From positions 1 through 53,668 of the forward strand of contig JAEEIV010000006.1 in NCBI GenBank assembly GCA_016281555.1: a stretch of 53,668 nt of DNA, given 5' to 3'. This stretch comes from Lachnospiraceae bacterium. GTDB taxonomy: Bacteria > Bacillota > Clostridia > Lachnospirales > Lachnospiraceae. Under the pieces are notes generated by a model. It saw nothing but the letters and a program-made list of their open reading frames with translations. It ran no database searches and was not told the origin of the DNA. This document shows positions 51,101-53,668 of the stretch, piece by piece (within the stretch, counting starts at the first letter, position 1; every line of letters begins with the position of its first letter). Position numbers and translations under genes: made by a program.

Positions 51101-53040
51101 TGTGCGGTTGAAAGCCCAGTGGAACCGGCAGCGTTGGACTGTCCGCTGATGATGTAGACGTCGATCTTCTTCGTCGCCGCTTCAGACGGGGAGATGCGAT
51201 AGAGATCCACGTATCCGTCCATCGAGACCTGATGCATTTTCTCTGCCGAGTCGTAACTGATGACCGCGCCGGAGGATTCGTAAACAGACTGGAACGCGAA
51301 GGAATAATCGGCTTCGCTGTCCGCGAAGAAGGTCCCGACCGGATATCCGACAGGGATCTTCGCGCCCGAAGTCAGCGGCGCCGAAACCGAAAAACTGACC
51401 GAATTGGAAAGCCGGAGATCGGCGTTCTTGCCGTTGTTCTCGAGGACCGGGCTCCCGGAAACGTTCAGTGTTCCGGCTGCCATATAGACGCCGCAGTGAT
51501 TGCCGGTGATCGTGCCGCCGTTCAGGTTTAGCGTGGCATTCTTCACGTCGTAAAAGACGGCAATGCCTCCCATATCGTCGCTCGCGTTGTTCCCGCCGGT
51601 GATCATGCCGCCGTTGATCGTGACCGTCGTGCTCTCGATCGCGCCGATGTTGCCGCCCGAGTTTCCGTTCGCGAAGCCGTCGGCGATCGTGCCGCTATTC
51701 ATCGTGAAACTCGTGGTTCCCGAAAGCGAAACATTGCCGCCGAATCCTCCCGCGCTGCCGTTTTTCACGGCCGTGCCGCCGGTGATCGAACCGCCGGTCA
51801 TTTCCGCCCGCGCGGTCGTTCCTGTGATGGAAAGATTGCCCCCCATCATGGCCGTGCCGCCGGTCATCGTCACGTTCTCGAGCACGAGCCATGAAGTGTT
51901 TTTGATCGAAATGTTGCCGCCATAGGTGTTTTTACCGGTCGTCGGCAATGTGCCGCCGGAAATCGTCGTATTACGGATCGTGAGGCCGGAGGCATTGACG
52001 AGGTTGATGTTCGCGCCATAGGAAGTGGCGGAGGTATCCGTGGAATAACCGTCCTTGATGACGCCGCCGGAAATGACCGGCTTCGTGGTTCCGTTGATGA
52101 AGAGGTTACCGCCGTTGTTGGCGCAGCCGTGATTTAACGTGCCGCCGGTCATTCTGAAGTCGGCGCCGCCTCTCATGTAGACGTTTCCGCCGCCGGAGCC
52201 CGTTGCCTTCACGGAACCGTCCCGGATCTCGCCGCCATGAAGTTCAAAATAAGCATTATCGTTCAGGAAGACGTTTCCGCCGCCGGAAGCGGATTCCGTC
52301 CGGCCGCCGGAGATCGTTCCGCCGTACATATAGAACTTGCAGCCGCTTCCGATATTGACGTTCCCGCCCCCGCCCGTTCCGCTTGACGGGATCATTCCGT
52401 CTTTCACGGTACCGCCGTACATATAGAATCTCGCGTCGCTGCCTCCGCTATAAGGATCGGCCGCGATGTTTCCGCCGGCGGTCTTCGCCCGGCCGCCGGA
52501 GATCGTTCCGCCGAACAACGTGAACGTGAGTTCCCTCGTGATGAGGATGTTTCCGCCCTGATATTCCATGAGCGTGGTCGCCACGTTCGCCTTGATCTCG
52601 CCGGTCCCGGCAGAGGAGCAATCGCAGACGGTCATGTGTGCGTTGAATCCGCCGGCGCCCGAAGGCCCGCAGAGTTCAAACGCGCGCTTGTTCTCGGCCG
52701 CCGTGATCGTATGTCCATTCAGGCAGAGGTGGAGCGTCTGATTTTTTCCCGGGCAGAACGCAGACGTCTCCTCTATGTCCGCGGTAAGATAGAGATACGT
52801 GTGCGTCGTCGCGTCGAACGACTGCATCTTCGCCTTGAATTCCGCTTCCGTCGAGATGGGTTCCCATGTCACCGCCGCACAGGTGTGCCCGTTTGCCGCA
52901 GTCGCCGCCGCAGAATTGCCGCCGCAGATGCAATGATCCTGATGCTCTTCCGCGGCCGCCCTTCCGCTGAATCCCGCGATCATGGCAATGAGGATGCCGA
53001 ATGCCGCAAAAATCCCTGCCAACGTCCATGCCTTTTTCAT
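47563..53040 (-). CDS. Giant secreted protein: two beta-helices around a SASA-type esterase
   Basis: The 1825-residue protein has a signal peptide (cleavage near AAA, residue 30). Domains in order: a module with HCICGGN, HTC and CLNGHTI (36-130); a beta-helix of turns such as FYMYGGTI..G....GGGN (to about 580); a sialate O-acetylesterase-like SGNH domain (about 625-915) with SGQSNAAG (Ser635) and NWLQGESD (Glu809), plus a likely catalytic His in DTSHYGY; a second copy of the module starting HCDCG (939); a second beta-helix (to about 1430); a repeat domain with GYRLIGWYEGS; further beta domains; and a C-terminal domain shared with the neighbour. AAGGGG precedes the ATG. No LPXTG or dockerin is seen. 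It probably acts on acetylated host or plant glycans. Confidence 0.88.
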   Translation of the reverse strand: MKKAWTLAGIFAAFGILIAMIAGFSGRAAAEEHQDHCICGGNSAAATAANGHTCAAVTWEPISTEAEFKAKMQSFDATTHTYLYLTADIEETSAFCPGKNQTLHLCLNGHTITAAENKRAFELCGPSGAGGFNAHMTVCDCSSAGTGEIKANVATTLMEYQGGNILITRELTFTLFGGTISGGRAKTAGGNIAADPYSGGSDARFYMYGGTVKDGMIPSSGTGGGGNVNIGSGCKFYMYGGTISGGRTESASGGGNVFLNDNAYFELHGGEIRDGSVKATGSGGGNVYMRGGADFRMTGGTLNHGCANNGGNLFINGTTKPVISGGVIKDGYSTDTSATSYGANINLVNASGLTIRNTTISGGTLPTTGKNTYGGNISIKNTSWLVLENVTMTGGTAMMGGNLSITGTTARAEMTGGSITGGTAVKNGSAGGFGGNVSLSGTTSFTMNSGTIADGFANGNSGGNIGAIESTTVTINGGMITGGNNASDDMGGIAVFYDVKNATLNLNGGTITGNHCGVYMAAGTLNVSGSPVLENNGKNADLRLSNSVSFSVSAPLTSGAKIPVGYPVGTFFADSEADYSFAFQSVYESSGAVISYDSAEKMHQVSMDGYVDLYRISPSEAATKKIDVYIISGQSNAAGSTGLSTAQSESNRDYNIYKNVHYWSKRVSVDGSIHGSTIMDYRPVTEGLGYDTSHIGPELGMARVLNPLYESSERQAIIFKYAAGGTSVTAHQLDDGTWYNNTTNTPLYGTWYPSSLETETSVARGENRITNFLVRGFKSTISEFYDELLSKGYLPENINFVSFNWLQGESDRSKADEYGELFLILLDEFRTYIAGMTGNAADASIPTVVNEIGSTFGGALQSNVTSNWKFITMQRELGNTIENYVTIPSSHFVLATLVNGTSVTGPNGDTSHYGYEDVVAVGEMLAEASLDPETFAHVHCDCGTNTAVGDHTTHTDKTWYSVGTEAELYAATAIASTDIKESYIYLVNDITIVNRITIGKNNHVHLCLNGHTIQHSGAYAPFVMNSNAEADHHDELVLTDCTDTPGFFKGGSAAAGNSFNGGAIYVGKGCGLILYRGNMVGRHVAYGDDAKNFQGSGGTVALGAGTPASYFTMYGGTISGGKAQKRGGNVFVENGTFTMYGGTISGNPGAGSELNVDGANVYVYGGSFIMNGGTIENGNSKKNGGNLYIGGGSVTMHGGTIQGGYADAAGGNVFVGEGRTFTMNGGSVLNGACNTSNGFNIQVNGSANLNGGTIQGANSRNNSARFAIAAGKSSTRINIDGATINNTIQCVAGSSVTTLNSGTVYGFSVYNGNLVINGGQVNSAPTISGTSGTNTMTVNGGYIKGKPARTGSKPGLIILKGGHYTVDPTEDYTADGYYVFETNELYNGLNYQYEVGKGHLVETTSRAATGYLGTVAAISGGGRVMEGKPFTLTAPAVSGYRLIGWYEGSTELGVENTYTSTCTEDREIAAVYEVGAAEGFRVSVSGTSDYTITGEAVGSLYKAGTEVTVKYTGTDTFKGFSNAMGKLVSRDAEYTFTLAGDTDLTAMLGSASSPLITFYTINSQVYRSGALDTFTELPAVPTVAGKKNGVWKAGGTEITDLAALASKAEGQTALDVTPAYEDDAASVYEVTVIGVLLGESGAPTTWTAYADGDASYGPVNVNATVKLEQPAAATKTFRYYANAAGDVLSTSAGTYVRFRENATVYAVYADAAGEAETPRVTFITAKRIDGTICFEALRDVPAGYTLKEQGILFNVDSMTTGTLEDALRYNNSAESYKYVSTGKNANDVTGLTLKNVSVTVNARAYVIYNDGTNEGIVYSEIATVN

Positions 53041-53073
53041 GATTATTCCCCTTGTAAAGACAATTTAAAACAT

Positions 53074-53110
53074 ACCGGGCCGGAGCAGTTTCTCCGACCC
53101 GGTCTTTTTT
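53074..53110. terminator. Intrinsic terminator between two surface-protein genes
   Basis: ACCGGGCCGGAG and CTCCGACCCGGT form a 12-bp stem with one mismatch around CAGTTT. T6 follows on the plus strand; on the minus strand, the direction of the genes, the stem is followed by ATGTTTT. Confidence 0.75.
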
Positions 53111-53113
53111 CTT

Positions 53114-53668
53114 TTAGTTTACCGTTTCGATTGCCGAATAGATGATGCCTTCGTTCGTTCCGTCGCTGTAGATGAGGTACGCGCGCGCATTGACCGGCAC
53201 GGAGACGTTCTTTAACGTGAGCCCCGTTACGTCGCTTGCTTCCTTGCCGTTCGAGACGTACTTGTAAGATTCCGCGCTGTTGTTGTAGCGGAGCGCTTCC
53301 TCCAGCGTGCCATTCACCATCGAGTCGACGTTGAAGAGGATGCCCTGTTCCTTCAAGGTGTAGCCCGCCGGAACGTTCCGGAGCGCCTCGAAGTAGATTG
53401 TTCCGTCGATCCTCTTCGCCGTGATGAAGGTGACCCTCGGCGTTCCCGCTTCTCCCGCCGCATCCGCATAGACCGCATAAACGGTCGCGTTCTCACGGAA
53501 CCGGACGTAAGTCTCTGCGCTCGTCGAAAGCACATCGCCTGCTGCGTTCGCATAATAGCGGAACGTCTTCGTCGCAGCCGCCGGCTGCTCCAGCTTCACC
53601 GTCGCGTTCACGTTCACCGGACCGTAGGAGGCATCGCCGTCCGCGTATGCCGTCCAGGTCGTCGGAGC
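53114..53668 (-). CDS. C-terminal part of a second surface protein, 5' part outside the window
   Basis: The frame is open from the right edge to TAA at 53114, giving 184 residues. The product is about 90 percent identical to the C-terminus of the 1825-residue protein, with some 16 differences over the last 166 residues. It shows the same FRYYANAAGDVLSTSA and AGYTLKEQGILFNVDSM segments and ends with an AYLIYSDGTNEGIIYS strand. No cell-wall sorting signal is visible. As this domain closes two neighbouring proteins it may be a shared attachment or stability domain. The first internal ATG lies in the middle of the domain and is not the start. Confidence 0.88.
   Translation of the reverse strand, partial: APTTWTAYADGDASYGPVNVNATVKLEQPAAATKTFRYYANAAGDVLSTSAETYVRFRENATVYAVYADAAGEAGTPRVTFITAKRIDGTIYFEALRNVPAGYTLKEQGILFNVDSMVNGTLEEALRYNNSAESYKYVSNGKEASDVTGLTLKNVSVPVNARAYLIYSDGTNEGIIYSAIETVN
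53114..53668. repeat. Direct repeat, copy 2 (extends beyond the window)
   Basis: Gap-free counterpart of 47563-48117. Bases 53535-53668 are identical to 47984-48117, so the identical tract reaches the edge and is longer than seen here. Confidence 0.9.

Overview
The window reads as chromosomal DNA of an anaerobic, Gram-positive-type bacterium of the Bacillota, most likely a gut or rumen member of the Clostridia. The signs are strong AAGGAGG-type ribosome binding sites, housekeeping promoters with 17-base spacers, lipoproteins with clear lipoboxes, an ammonia-dependent asparagine synthetase (AsnA), a BirA without DNA-binding domain, a PepV-like dipeptidase, heterodimer-type ABC exporter halves, an oxygen-sensitive glycyl-radical enzyme and a GGGtGRT / Fe-S scaffold pair. 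No rRNA, tRNA, CRISPR array, phage or transposon was found. The species cannot be named from this sequence.

Layout. Bases 1-8100, all genes on the minus strand, are visibly richer in A/T than the rest and look like an accessory region: a partial membrane protein, a metallo-hydrolase fused to rubredoxin, an orphan lipoprotein, a repair/acetyltransferase/P-loop kinase cluster in which the kinase has lost its middle, and a five-gene cassette of two membrane-spanning XRE regulators, two lipoproteins and a small secreted peptide. From 8300 the DNA is G/C-rich. 8360-11652 (+) is a dipeptidase plus ABC exporter. 16926-11612 (-) is galK-metG-psuG-mnmA from one promoter. 17068-18564 (+) is a DUF2779 nuclease-like protein. 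25370-18604 (-) appears to be one unit: a giant secreted beta-helix protein with a tyrosine phosphatase domain, a short glycyl-radical enzyme and its activase. 27883-25569 (-) is a Lys/Ser-rich protein, a NifU-like scaffold and the GGGtGRT protein.

28799-30823 (+) is a cytoplasmic clan GH-A glycosidase. 38010-30892 (-) is a six-gene unit between a clear promoter and a clear terminator: a catalytically degenerate ABC half, two SGNH esterases, a two-module AAA+ ATPase, a lipoprotein and a small membrane protein. 38180-39142 (+) is a sugar-nucleotide-type SDR. 45117-39210 (-) is ROK glucokinase, the catalytically complete ABC half, birA, asnA and an M18 aminopeptidase. 47301-45217 (-) is an EF-G-like GTPase with altered GTP-binding motifs. 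The right end holds a 1825-residue secreted beta-helix / SASA-type esterase protein and the 3' end of a neighbour that shares its last 185 codons without a gap.

The themes are sugar uptake and phosphorylation (galK, glk), carbohydrate de-esterification (two SGNH, one SASA), surface proteins built from a shared N-terminal Cys/His plus CLNG module, and anaerobic radical and Fe-S chemistry. The points most worth following up are the short glycyl-radical enzyme in an operon with a secreted phosphatase, the Lys/Ser-rich partner of the GGGtGRT system, the separated halves of a heterodimeric exporter, the A/T-rich regulator/lipoprotein cassette, and the repeated module and C-terminus of the surface proteins.
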